Assembly: GCA_963828405.1 (NCBI GenBank) | Contig: CAWHEG010000031.1 | Span: forward strand, 2,852,001-2,916,000 | Direction: 5' to 3' | Length of the DNA: 64,000 nucleotides | Origin: JANMJD01 sp963828405 | Lineage (GTDB): Bacteria; Actinomycetota; Acidimicrobiia; Acidimicrobiales; Ilumatobacteraceae | In this document: positions 41,032 through 48,760 of the stretch, in pieces | How positions within the stretch are numbered: the first letter of the stretch is position 1 | How the letters are laid out: each line of letters begins with the position of its first letter | Translations under genes and position numbers: made by a program | The notes under the pieces: generated by a model | Told to the model about the DNA's origin: nothing | Seen by the model: the letters and a program-made list of their open reading frames with translations, nothing else | Databases searched by the model: none

Positions 41032-42793
41032 CTACGAGATCAGGATCGCGGTGACGACGATCCGGTACAGCAGTGACGTGGGCAGCAGATTCGGCTGGGT
41101 ACAGGCGACGAGCGACAGCGTCGGCCCGGGAATGGCGTACGCCGCGTTGAGGATGCTCGTCGCGTCCTTGCCCGTGACCTCGACCCGGGCGACACGGTAG
41201 GTGTGCACCCGCCCGTCGGCGCCGGTCATCGTCAGTTCGTCGTCGATGTTGAGCAGATGGAGGTAGCGGAAGGGTCCGCCGTGGGCCGTGCGGTGGGCGA
41301 ACAGCACCATGTGGGCGTCCTCGCCCGCCAAGCCCGTGCCGGGCCAGTGACCGGCCAGGCCCTGATCGACGATCGCGTCGTCGACGCCCTCCTCGACCTC
41401 GAGGCCCTCGATGGCGGCCCCGGGTGCGTCGAGGATGTAGGGCAGGGGAGAGGGCGGCGGCACCACGTTGACCGGCGGTGCGAACGTCGTCGCCGCAGGA
41501 GGGCCGAGGTAGTAACCGGCGACGTCGGCGATGATGTGCCCCCCGGTGTAGGTGTAGACGGCGATCCCTGCGGTCGACACCCGAACGATGGCGTGGTTGG
41601 CGATCGTCTGACCGATGCGCGTGGCGTTGAGATTGGAGGCCAGCGGCAGCGGGGTGCGCGCCGGGTAGGCCGTGAAGTACCCCTCGCCACGGGTGTTGGT
41701 CGCCGTGAGATTGATCGCCGCCGCCTGGGCGGCGACCCCGCTGGGCAGCGGGAACTCGACCGTCCAGCGGGCGAACGTCCGCCCGTAGCTGTACGGACCA
41801 CGGGTGTCGAGGGTTCGCGTCGGGACCAGCGGGACGAACAGCCCGTCGATCGTCACGGGATCGGCGGCGCCGGTGAACCAGCCGGCGACGTCGATGATCA
41901 GGTGGCCGCCTCCGCCGGGCTCGGCGAAGACGTCGAAGGCGAGCAGTCCCGGTGTGAGCTTGACGATCGCCTGGCCCGCCGCCGTCTGGCCCCGTCCCGC
42001 GATGTTGAGGTTCGAGGCGTTGGGCGGCAAGCCCCCGGCCGGGAAGGCGGTCCAGTAGCCGGCCCCCGTCGACTCGGTGACCGTCAGGTTGACGACGACC
42101 GCTGTTCGCGGTGGGCGGGACCACGGCGGCGACGCTCACCCGCTTCGTGGTCGCGCCGCTCACCGGGACCTGGGTCGCTCTGGTGTCGAGCACCCGCCGC
42201 GCCGCCGGGACCACGGCGACGAAACGACCGGCGGCCTGACCCGTTGCCGTGGGGACGTAGGCACCGGAGACGTCGACGACCAGATCGGCTGGGGCGAACG
42301 TGTAGATGTCGACCGCGCCGGTCGCCCCGAGCTTGACCGTGACCATGTTGGGCACCGAGAGGCCGGCGCCCTCGTAGTTGAGGTTGGACGCCTCCGGGCG
42401 CGGGGTCAGGGACGGAAAGGCGGTGACGTACCCCTCGCCGGTGGTGTTGGTGGCAGTGACGTTGAGGACGGCGGCCGTGGCGTTGGCCGGTACTCCGCCG
42501 CGCCCGGCGACCTGCACGCGGATGGTGTTGGCGTCGATCCGGGTGTATCCGCCGATGCCGGTGGCCGGACGGGTGTCGGCCAGGCGGTAGGGGGCGACCG
42601 TCACGAAGCTCGCCGTGCCGCCCGGGAGCGGCGCCGCCGCGGCGGGGGACGCCGAGACGCCCGCTTCGGCGGCGAGCAGGCCGCCGACGAGCAGCATCGC
42701 GGCGATGAGGCGACGGGGGTGATGGGGGCCTCGGGAACCGCGATCCGTGGGACGTGTTCGGCTCGCGAGACCGGGCGTGGGCCCAAACATCAT
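41032..42793 (-). CDS. Secreted three-repeat surface protein with C-terminal sortase-fold domain, frame broken near base 42105
   Basis: A signal peptide (about 28-55, with LIAAMLLVGGLLAAEAG) precedes three repeats of about 115 residues, each opening with a DTR segment (LADTRPATG, VLDTRATQV, TLDTRGPYS) and closing with a DVSGAY, DVAGWF or DVAGYY motif. This beta-rich domain is frequent in Acidimicrobiia surface proteins. The last 130 residues form a sortase-like domain with the catalytic histidine in LFAHRTAHGG, cysteine in SLVACTQ and arginine in LLYRIVV. One extra base (TT at 42105-42106) splits the second repeat; without it the product is 586 residues. Start ATG behind GAAGGCGGAAG. It is divergent from another sortase. 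Confidence 0.78.
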
Positions 42794-42976
42794 TCTTCCG
42801 CCTTCCGTTCGGCCGGGGATGGTGGTGACGCCGCCCGACGCCGGATCGGTGGCAGCATATCCTGGCTGGGTTCGTTCAAGACTCGTAGCAACACCCAGCG
42901 TAATATCACCGAAAGTGCTCGACCCATCATCATAGGTGCAGATTCGTCAGGAATCTGTGGCAGGTACGGACGAAAC

Positions 42977-43804
42977 ATGGCGTTGTCGGCAGGATGGATC
43001 GCATCATTGGTCGGCGTGGCGGCGCTCACCGTCGGCTGTGGCACGGAACGTGGTCGCACGGACGTGGTTTCTCCGTCGCCGACGGATTCCGAACCGTTGG
43101 AGCTCAGCATCGAGGTGCCGGCCCTCGCCCGGGCGTCGATTCCACCCCCCACGTTCCCGACCCTCGGCGGGGCGGTGCCGATCACCCGTGTCGCGCCTGG
43201 CGCAGCGTCGCGCGCCGTCGCCTCCAGGCCGGTGGTGCTGCCCACCGAGGACGAGATCACGGCGAGCGATCCGGTGGTGCCGGCCGCCACCACCGGAGTT
43301 GCCGGCGCCGGAGACCCCGGCGCCGGCACGTCCGCCGGCGGTTCCGCGGGGACGTCGGGCGGCGCGAGCCGGGGCGGATCGGGGTTCAGCGGGGAGCCGA
43401 TCGGCTATCTCGACGCCCCGTCGATCGGTCTGGCCACCTTCGTCCTCGAGAACGGTTGGAGCACCCGCCAACTCAACCGGGGCGGCGCCGGATCGGGCGG
43501 CGCACCGCTCGGCTCGGCGGGCAACGTCGTGTTCTTCGGCCATCGCACGAGTCACGGCGGTGTCTTCCGCCACATCGACGGACTGGTGGTGGGTGCCGAG
43601 GTCGACGTCACGATCGCCTACGGCCCGACGCAGCGCTACACCGTCGTCGACCGGTTCCTCGACATGCCCGACGCCGTCCACTGGGTCGATCCGTCGAACA
43701 CGATCGAGGGGCGCCCGACGGTGACCCTCGTCTCGTGCGCCCACGCCGACGGCTCCCCGGGTGGAACTGCCCGGCGATGGTTCGTCCGCGCCGTCGCGCT
43801 GTGA
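42977..43804 (+). CDS. Membrane-anchored class E-like sortase
   Basis: Predicted transpeptidase joining sorting-signal proteins to the wall. The N-terminus is a signal/anchor segment (WIASLVGVAALTVGCG) with a possible lipidated Cys21, followed by a long Pro/Thr/Gly-rich linker (about 30-140). The sortase domain (about 141-275) holds His189 in FFGHRTSHGG, Cys254 in TLVSCAH and an arginine at 267 or 271 (RRWFVRAV). No LPXTG-type substrate gene is adjacent. The segment between it and the divergent sortase-fusion gene (42794-42976) is AT-richer than the surroundings and contains TATCCT and TAATAT, probably two promoters. Confidence 0.82.
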   Translation: MALSAGWIASLVGVAALTVGCGTERGRTDVVSPSPTDSEPLELSIEVPALARASIPPPTFPTLGGAVPITRVAPGAASRAVASRPVVLPTEDEITASDPVVPAATTGVAGAGDPGAGTSAGGSAGTSGGASRGGSGFSGEPIGYLDAPSIGLATFVLENGWSTRQLNRGGAGSGGAPLGSAGNVVFFGHRTSHGGVFRHIDGLVVGAEVDVTIAYGPTQRYTVVDRFLDMPDAVHWVDPSNTIEGRPTVTLVSCAHADGSPGGTARRWFVRAVAL

Positions 43805-43826
43805 CGGTCCGATGTCGCTACGCGCA

Positions 43827-43855
43827 ACGAGGGAGCGCCGGAAGCGCTCCCTCGT
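43827..43855. terminator. Bidirectional terminator between sortase and ferredoxin genes
   Basis: A perfect 12-bp inverted repeat (arms 43827-43838 and 43844-43855, core GAGGGAGCGC/GCGCTCCCTC) with a 5-base loop, 22 bp after the sortase stop and before the convergent ferredoxin end. The T-run is missing, but it is the strongest hairpin between converging genes in the window. Confidence 0.65.
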
Positions 43856-43881
43856 CGCCGGCGTCCGATCGAATCAGCGGA

Positions 43882-44127
43882 TCAGGGTTCGATGAAGATG
43901 CACTCGCCCGGGCACTCCTCGGCGGATTCGATCACCGCGTCGAGCTGCCCGTCGGGGATGTCGGCCATGCCGTCGGCGCCCTGGGCGTTGCCCTTGGCCG
44001 TGGCGTAGATCTTGTCGCCTTCACGGACGTAGGCCAGGCCGTCGTCGAGCAAGGTGAACACATCGGGGGCGATCTCCTCGCAGAGCCCGTCGCCCGTGCA
44101 GAGATCCTGGTCGATCCAGACCTTCAT
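43882..44127 (-). CDS. Ferredoxin (single cluster, 3Fe-4S/4Fe-4S type)
   Basis: An 81-residue acidic electron carrier. Cluster ligands are in DLCTGDGLCEEIAPDVF (Cys-X5-Cys) and in EECPGECIFIEP near the C-terminus. The first motif lacks the central cysteine of a classical CxxCxxC, as in [3Fe-4S] ferredoxins that feed cytochromes P450, although no P450 is nearby. I start at the second ATG (MKVWIDQD) because CAGGAG lies 7 bp before it; the first ATG at 44133 is too close. A ferredoxin next to the ARC ATPase gene is a recurrent arrangement in actinobacteria. Confidence 0.85.
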   Translation of the reverse strand: MKVWIDQDLCTGDGLCEEIAPDVFTLLDDGLAYVREGDKIYATAKGNAQGADGMADIPDGQLDAVIESAEECPGECIFIEP

Positions 44128-44332
44128 GGACATTCTCCTGATCGGTGGGGCCCTGGGGGCCCGGTCATGTGCGGGTCACTTTACACGGCGGAGACCTGGG
44201 AAACATGCCAGCAAAGCCACCACCTTCGGCGAATCGCCGTGTAGCTTCCCCAACAGGACCCCGACGGTCGTCCACCGGGTGCGCACGGACCCGGCAGGTC
44301 GCCGCCGGCCGGGTCGGGAAGGAGAGCTGATC

Positions 44333-46051
44333 GTGGCAGAACGTCGTGACGAGATGTCGGTGAACGCGTTACGCGACCAGGTGCTGGCGCTGGAGGAGGA
44401 GCTGCGCTCCAGCAGGCGCAAGCTGACCGATGCGCCGCTGCGGGTGCGCGCCCTCGAGGAGCGGCTGTTGGAGACCAAGGGGCAGCTCGCCCAGGCCTTG
44501 GCCCACAACGAGAAGTTGTCGTACACCTTGCGCGAGGCCCGCGAGCACATCTCGTCGCTGCGCGAGGAGGTCGAGAAGCTCACCCAGCCGCCGTCGGCCT
44601 ACGGCGTGGTCGTCGGGAAGAACGACGATTCGACGGTCGACGTGTTGACCAACGGCCGCAAGATGCGCGTCAACCTGCATCCGAGCGTCGAGCACGACAC
44701 GCTCGAGCGGGGCGCCGAGGTCGTCCTCAACGAGAGTCTGAACATCGTCTCGGCCCGCCACGGCGAGCAGATCGGGGAGGTCGTCTCGATCAAGGAGGTG
44801 ATGGACGACGGCATCCGCGTGCTCGTCGTCGGGCGGGCCGACGAGGAACGGGTCTGCGAACTGGCCGACGCCCTGCGCGGCGTCCACCTGCGCTCGGGTG
44901 ACACGGTGCGGCTCGACCCGCGCACCGGCTTCATCCTCGAGAAGCTGCCCCGCCCGGAGGTCGAGGACCTCCTCCTCGAGGAGGTGCCCGACATCTCCTA
45001 CGAGGACATCGGCGGGCTCGACGCCCAGATCGAACAGATCGCCGACGCCGTCGAGCTGCCCTTCCTCCATCAGGAGCTGTTCGCCGAGCACCGCCTGCCG
45101 GCGCCCAAGGGCATCCTGCTCTACGGCCCGCCGGGCTGCGGCAAGACGCTGATCGCCAAGGCCGTCGCCAACTCGCTGGCCAAGAAGGTCGCCGAGTCGA
45201 CGGGGGGCGAGAAGGGACGCAGCTACTTCATCAACATCAAGGGCCCGGAACTGCTCAACAAGTACGTCGGCGAGACCGAGCGCCAGATCCGCCTCGTCTT
45301 CCAGCGGGCCCGGGAGAAGAGCGAGGAGGGCTGGCCGGTGATCGTGTTCTTCGACGAGATGGACTCGATGTTCCGCACCCGCGGCTCGGGCATCTCCTCC
45401 GACATGGAATCGACGATCGTCCCTCAGCTGCTCGCCGAGATCGACGGGGTCGAGGGCCTGCGCAACGTGATCGTCATCGGCGCCACCAACCGCGAGGACC
45501 TGATCGATCCAGCCATCCTGCGTCCCGGTCGCCTCGACGTGAAGATCAAGATCGAACGGCCCAACGCCCAGGCGGCCCGGCAGATCTTCGCCCAGTACCT
45601 CACCGACGAGATCCCGATCGCCGTGGGCTGCAGCGTCGTGGCGATGATCGACGAGACGGTCACCGAGATGTACCGGGAGGACGAGACCAACCGCTTCCTC
45701 GAGGTCACCTACCAGAACGGCGACAAGGAGATCCTCTACTACAAGGACTTCTCCTCCGGGGCGATGATCGAGAACATCGTGCGACGGGCCAAGAAGCTGG
45801 CCATCAAGCGGGTGATCGGCGGGGGCGAGCGGGGCATCCGCACCGAGGACCTGCTGGCCTCGATCAAGCAGGAGTACAAGGAGCACGAGGACCTGCCGAA
45901 CACGACGAATCCCGACGACTGGGCCAAGATCTCGGGCAAGAAGGGCCAGCGCATCGTGTTCATCCGCACCTTGGTCAGCGAGGGCAAGGCATCGGCCGAC
46001 ATCACCGGTGGCAAGGCGATCGAACGGGTCGCCACCGGCCAGTACCTGTAG
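44333..46051 (+). CDS. arc: Proteasome-associated AAA ATPase Mpa/ARC
   Basis: Hexameric ring ATPase that unfolds pupylated proteins for the actinobacterial 20S proteasome. The N-terminal coiled coil (about 10-85, LRDQVLALEEELRSSRRKL) binds Pup. Two OB-fold domains follow, then the AAA module with Walker A GPPGCGKTLIA, Walker B VFFDEMDSMF and the second region of homology ATNREDLIDPAILRPGR. The C-terminus ends GQYL, the proteasome-docking QYL motif. At 572 residues it is complete. GTG start behind AAGGAG. The usual followers dop, pup, prcB, prcA and pafA are absent here. Confidence 0.96.
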   Translation: MAERRDEMSVNALRDQVLALEEELRSSRRKLTDAPLRVRALEERLLETKGQLAQALAHNEKLSYTLREAREHISSLREEVEKLTQPPSAYGVVVGKNDDSTVDVLTNGRKMRVNLHPSVEHDTLERGAEVVLNESLNIVSARHGEQIGEVVSIKEVMDDGIRVLVVGRADEERVCELADALRGVHLRSGDTVRLDPRTGFILEKLPRPEVEDLLLEEVPDISYEDIGGLDAQIEQIADAVELPFLHQELFAEHRLPAPKGILLYGPPGCGKTLIAKAVANSLAKKVAESTGGEKGRSYFINIKGPELLNKYVGETERQIRLVFQRAREKSEEGWPVIVFFDEMDSMFRTRGSGISSDMESTIVPQLLAEIDGVEGLRNVIVIGATNREDLIDPAILRPGRLDVKIKIERPNAQAARQIFAQYLTDEIPIAVGCSVVAMIDETVTEMYREDETNRFLEVTYQNGDKEILYYKDFSSGAMIENIVRRAKKLAIKRVIGGGERGIRTEDLLASIKQEYKEHEDLPNTTNPDDWAKISGKKGQRIVFIRTLVSEGKASADITGGKAIERVATGQYL

Positions 46052-46069
46052 GCAAAGGGCCGACGGGGA

Positions 46070-46504
46070 GTGGCCGCACAGACCTTCCGCGCCGGGGTGG
46101 TGCTGGTCGTGCACCGGCCCGACGGCCACCTGATGGTCTTCGAACGCCGAGACATCCCCGGCGCCTGGCAGCTCCCCCAGGGGGGCCTCGACCCCGGTGA
46201 GGAGCCCCACGATGCGGCCTGGCGCGAGCTCGGCGAGGAGACCGGCCTCGGCCCGGCCGATGTCGAGCTCGTCGAGGCCGGCGAGGAGTGGATCGCCTAC
46301 GAGGTGCCGAGCGGCCGTCGCCCAGGCATCGGGCGCGGCCAGGTGCAGCGCTGGTTCACCTTCCGTGTCCGCTCCGAGGCGGTCGTCCCGGTCGTCGACG
46401 GCCGTGAGTTCTCGGACTGGAAGTGGTGCACGGTGGACTGGATCCTCGCTCACGTGCCCGAGTTCCGCCGGACGGCGTACCGCCGCGGCCTCGGCTGGCC
46501 GTGA
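46070..46504 (+). CDS. Nudix hydrolase, RppH-like
   Basis: A 144-residue hydrolase with the Nudix box GGLDPGEEPHDAAWRELGEETGL, given here in part as GEEPHDAAWRELGEE, and an RppH/NudH-like GQVQRWFTF segment downstream. It probably cleaves dinucleoside polyphosphates or removes pyrophosphate from RNA 5' ends. In an organism whose mRNAs are often leaderless, such decapping could matter, but that is inference. It lies 18 bp after arc, in the position where dop is usually found. Confidence 0.82.
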   Translation: MAAQTFRAGVVLVVHRPDGHLMVFERRDIPGAWQLPQGGLDPGEEPHDAAWRELGEETGLGPADVELVEAGEEWIAYEVPSGRRPGIGRGQVQRWFTFRVRSEAVVPVVDGREFSDWKWCTVDWILAHVPEFRRTAYRRGLGWP

Positions 46505-46557
46505 CCCGGATCCGGCGGCGCCCCCTGGGCAGGAGGCCGTCGGCGGGGCCGGGCCGG

Positions 46558-46563
46558 TAGCGT
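46558..46563 (+). promoter_or_regulatory. Leaderless -10 element of rarA
   Basis: TAGCGT lies 8 bp before GTG 46572. Confidence 0.5.
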
Positions 46564-46571
46564 CGCCCGCT

Positions 46572-47852
46572 GTGGGAGACGACCTGTTCAGCGCGGCGGC
46601 GTCCGATCGGCTGCGCAGCCAGGCCCCGCTGGCCGCCCGGCTGCGGCCCCGAACGCTCGACGAGGTCGTCGGACAGGAACACCTCGTCGGCTCCGGCCGT
46701 CCGCTGCGGCGGTTGGTGGAGCAGGACCGCCTGAGCTCGGTGATCTTCTGGGGCCCGCCGGGCACCGGCAAGACGACGTTGGCCGAGGTCGTCGCCGTCA
46801 CCACCGAGCGGGCGTTCGAACGGCTGTCGGCCGTGACGGCGGGTGTGAAGGACGTGCGCGAGGTGATCGAGCGGGCCCGCCAGCGACTCGGCGAGCACGG
46901 TCGGGGCACGATCCTGTTCCTCGACGAGATCCACCGGTTCTCCAAGTCGCAGCAGGACGCCCTGCTCCCCGCGGTGGAGGACGGCACGCTCACCCTGATC
47001 GGGGCGACGACCGAGAACCCGTTCTTCGAGGTGAACCCACCGTTGCGCAGCCGATCGACCCTGTTCCGCCTCGAACCGCTCGGGCGCCAGGCGATCGTCG
47101 AGTTGATCGAGCGGGGTGTGGCCGCGGAGGGCACGACGGCCGAACCCGAGGCGGTGGCGCTGCTGGCCGAACGGGCCGGCGGCGACGGCCGTCAGGTGCT
47201 GACCTCGCTCGAGGTCGCCGTGGCGTTGGCGCACCCGGGCCCGGTCGGGGTCGCCCACGTCGAGGCGGCGTTGGGCACGAGCGCGTTGCGCTACGGCCGC
47301 GACGAGCACTACGACGTCGTCTCGGCGTTCATCAAGTCGATGCGCGGTTCGGATCCTCAGGCCACGATCCACTGGCTGGCCCGGATGCTCGAGGCCGGGG
47401 AGGACGCCCGGTTCATCGCCCGGCGGATGATCATCTTCGCCAGCGAGGATGTCGGGATGGCCGACCCCAACGCGTTGGTCGTCGCCGTCGCCGCCGCCCA
47501 TGCGTTGGAGCACGTCGGGCTCCCCGAGGCACAGCTCAACCTGGCTCAGGCGGCGATCCACCTGGCGACGGCACCGAAGTCGAATCGCAGCGCGATGGCC
47601 ATCTGGACGGCCCGCGCCGACGTGCGCGACGGGTCGATCAGCGAGGTGCCGCGGCATCTGCGCGATGCCCACTACCAGGGCGCCTCGACCCTCGGGCACG
47701 GCGACGGGTACCTCTACCCGCACGACGACCCCCGCGGCTGGGTGCCCCAGCAGTACGCCCCCGACGACCTCGCCGGCCGCGCCTACTACGAGCCGACCGG
47801 TCACGGCTACGAGGCCAACGTCGCCCGGCGGATGGACGAACGGCGGGACTGA
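46572..47852 (+). CDS. rarA: Replication-associated recombination ATPase RarA/MgsA
   Basis: AAA+ clamp-loader-like ATPase acting at stalled replication forks. Walker A WGPPGTGKTTLAEV, Walker B TILFLDEIHRFSKSQQD, sensor 1 GATTENPFFEVN, and the C-terminal MgsA domain with YDVVSAFIKSMRGSDP and SEDVGMADP. At 426 residues it is normal. The GTG start is supported by a leaderless -10. rarA directly upstream of alaS and mltG is a common actinobacterial order. Confidence 0.95.
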   Translation: MGDDLFSAAASDRLRSQAPLAARLRPRTLDEVVGQEHLVGSGRPLRRLVEQDRLSSVIFWGPPGTGKTTLAEVVAVTTERAFERLSAVTAGVKDVREVIERARQRLGEHGRGTILFLDEIHRFSKSQQDALLPAVEDGTLTLIGATTENPFFEVNPPLRSRSTLFRLEPLGRQAIVELIERGVAAEGTTAEPEAVALLAERAGGDGRQVLTSLEVAVALAHPGPVGVAHVEAALGTSALRYGRDEHYDVVSAFIKSMRGSDPQATIHWLARMLEAGEDARFIARRMIIFASEDVGMADPNALVVAVAAAHALEHVGLPEAQLNLAQAAIHLATAPKSNRSAMAIWTARADVRDGSISEVPRHLRDAHYQGASTLGHGDGYLYPHDDPRGWVPQQYAPDDLAGRAYYEPTGHGYEANVARRMDERRD

Positions 47853-47923
47853 CCCGCCGTCCCCCGGCCACGGGAGCCGGAATCGCTGCCGGGTCGGCGA
47901 CCGTCCAGCGTCCGGTTGCCCGG

Positions 47924-47929
47924 TACGAT
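47924..47929 (+). promoter_or_regulatory. Leaderless -10 element of the DUF948-like gene
   Basis: TACGAT lies 7 bp before ATG 47937, favouring it over the in-frame ATG at 47916. Confidence 0.5.
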
Positions 47930-47936
47930 CGGGTCG

Positions 47937-48299
47937 ATGACCGCAGGTGAGCTGGCAGTGGTGGTGGCGACGGTGCTCTGCGCGCTCGGGTTCGCCGCGT
48001 TGGTCGTCGTGCTCGTTCGGGTGCTCGACACGCTGCGGTCGCTGCGCTCCGAGGTGGAGCACCTGCGTCGCGAGACCCAGCCGCTGCTCGCCCAGTTGCG
48101 CACCTCGGTCGACGACGCCCGCGGCGATCTCGAGCGCTTCGACCGGGTGCTCGGTTCGGCCGAGGCGATCAGCGGCGCCGTGTCGCACTCCGGCAGGCGA
48201 GTCGCCCGGCTCGCCCTGAGCACGCCCGTGATCAAGACGGTGGCGCTCGCCTCGGGCACGCGCGGCGCCGCCCGTCGGCTGAGGCAGAGGGAGGCGTGA
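47937..48299 (+). CDS. DUF948-like membrane-anchored coiled-coil protein
   Basis: A 120-residue protein with one N-terminal transmembrane helix (about 6-28, LAVVVATVLCALGFAALVVVL), then a long amphipathic helix (RSLRSEVEHLRRETQPLLAQL) typical of DUF948, and a basic C-terminus. Its function is unknown; the family is often found upstream of alaS in actinobacteria, as here. One base separates it from the next small gene. Confidence 0.72.
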   Translation: MTAGELAVVVATVLCALGFAALVVVLVRVLDTLRSLRSEVEHLRRETQPLLAQLRTSVDDARGDLERFDRVLGSAEAISGAVSHSGRRVARLALSTPVIKTVALASGTRGAARRLRQREA

Positions 48300-48300
48300 C

Positions 48301-48753
48301 GTGGTCAAGCGTCTGAGCTGGTTCGTCGGCGGGGCGGCTGCCGGCGTGGTCGGCGCCACCGCCGCCAAGCGCAAGGTGAAGAAGACGGCGGCGCAGTTGC
48401 CCCCGGTGAGGATGGCCAGGCAGGCCGCAGCGACGGTGCGCTCGGCCGGTGAGCGGGTGTCCGGGGCGGTTCGCGACGGGCGGGCGGCGATGCACGCCAC
48501 CGAGGCGCGCCTGCGCGCCCGGCGCAACGGCGACGAGGTGGCCCCGATCGACGTCGTCGACGGCCGCATCGTCGCCACCGGCGATGTCCGTGCTGGCCAG
48601 GTGATCGTGCTGCGCGAGGTCGCCGAGCAGCGGGCGTCGCGGGCGGATGCCCCGGCCCCGGGCGACGCCGGGCGAAGCGCTGAGACCCGGCGCCGGCCCC
48701 TCGCGTCGCCGGCGCAACTCCACGTTCCCACCTGGCGCCGGCCAGTAGGCTGA
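48301..48753 (+). CDS. Small basic protein upstream of alaS
   Basis: A 150-residue protein: a short hydrophobic N-terminal segment (LSWFVGGAAAGVVGATAA), a strongly basic helical region (KRKVKKTAAQ, ARLRARRN) and a low-complexity C-terminus. It corresponds in position to the small DUF6167-type gene seen between DUF948 and alaS in many actinobacteria, but sequence identity with that family I cannot confirm. It is probably membrane-associated. Confidence 0.65.
   Translation: MVKRLSWFVGGAAAGVVGATAAKRKVKKTAAQLPPVRMARQAAATVRSAGERVSGAVRDGRAAMHATEARLRARRNGDEVAPIDVVDGRIVATGDVRAGQVIVLREVAEQRASRADAPAPGDAGRSAETRRRPLASPAQLHVPTWRRPVG
48746..48751 (+). promoter_or_regulatory. Leaderless -10 element of alaS
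   Basis: TAGGCT, at the very end of the preceding gene, lies 9 bp before the alaS ATG at 48761. Confidence 0.5.
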
Positions 48754-48760
48754 GTGCTCC

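Noticed and set aside
46070..48753. Part of a Pup-proteasome operon
   Set aside because: None of the genes after arc resembles dop, pup, prcB, prcA or pafA.
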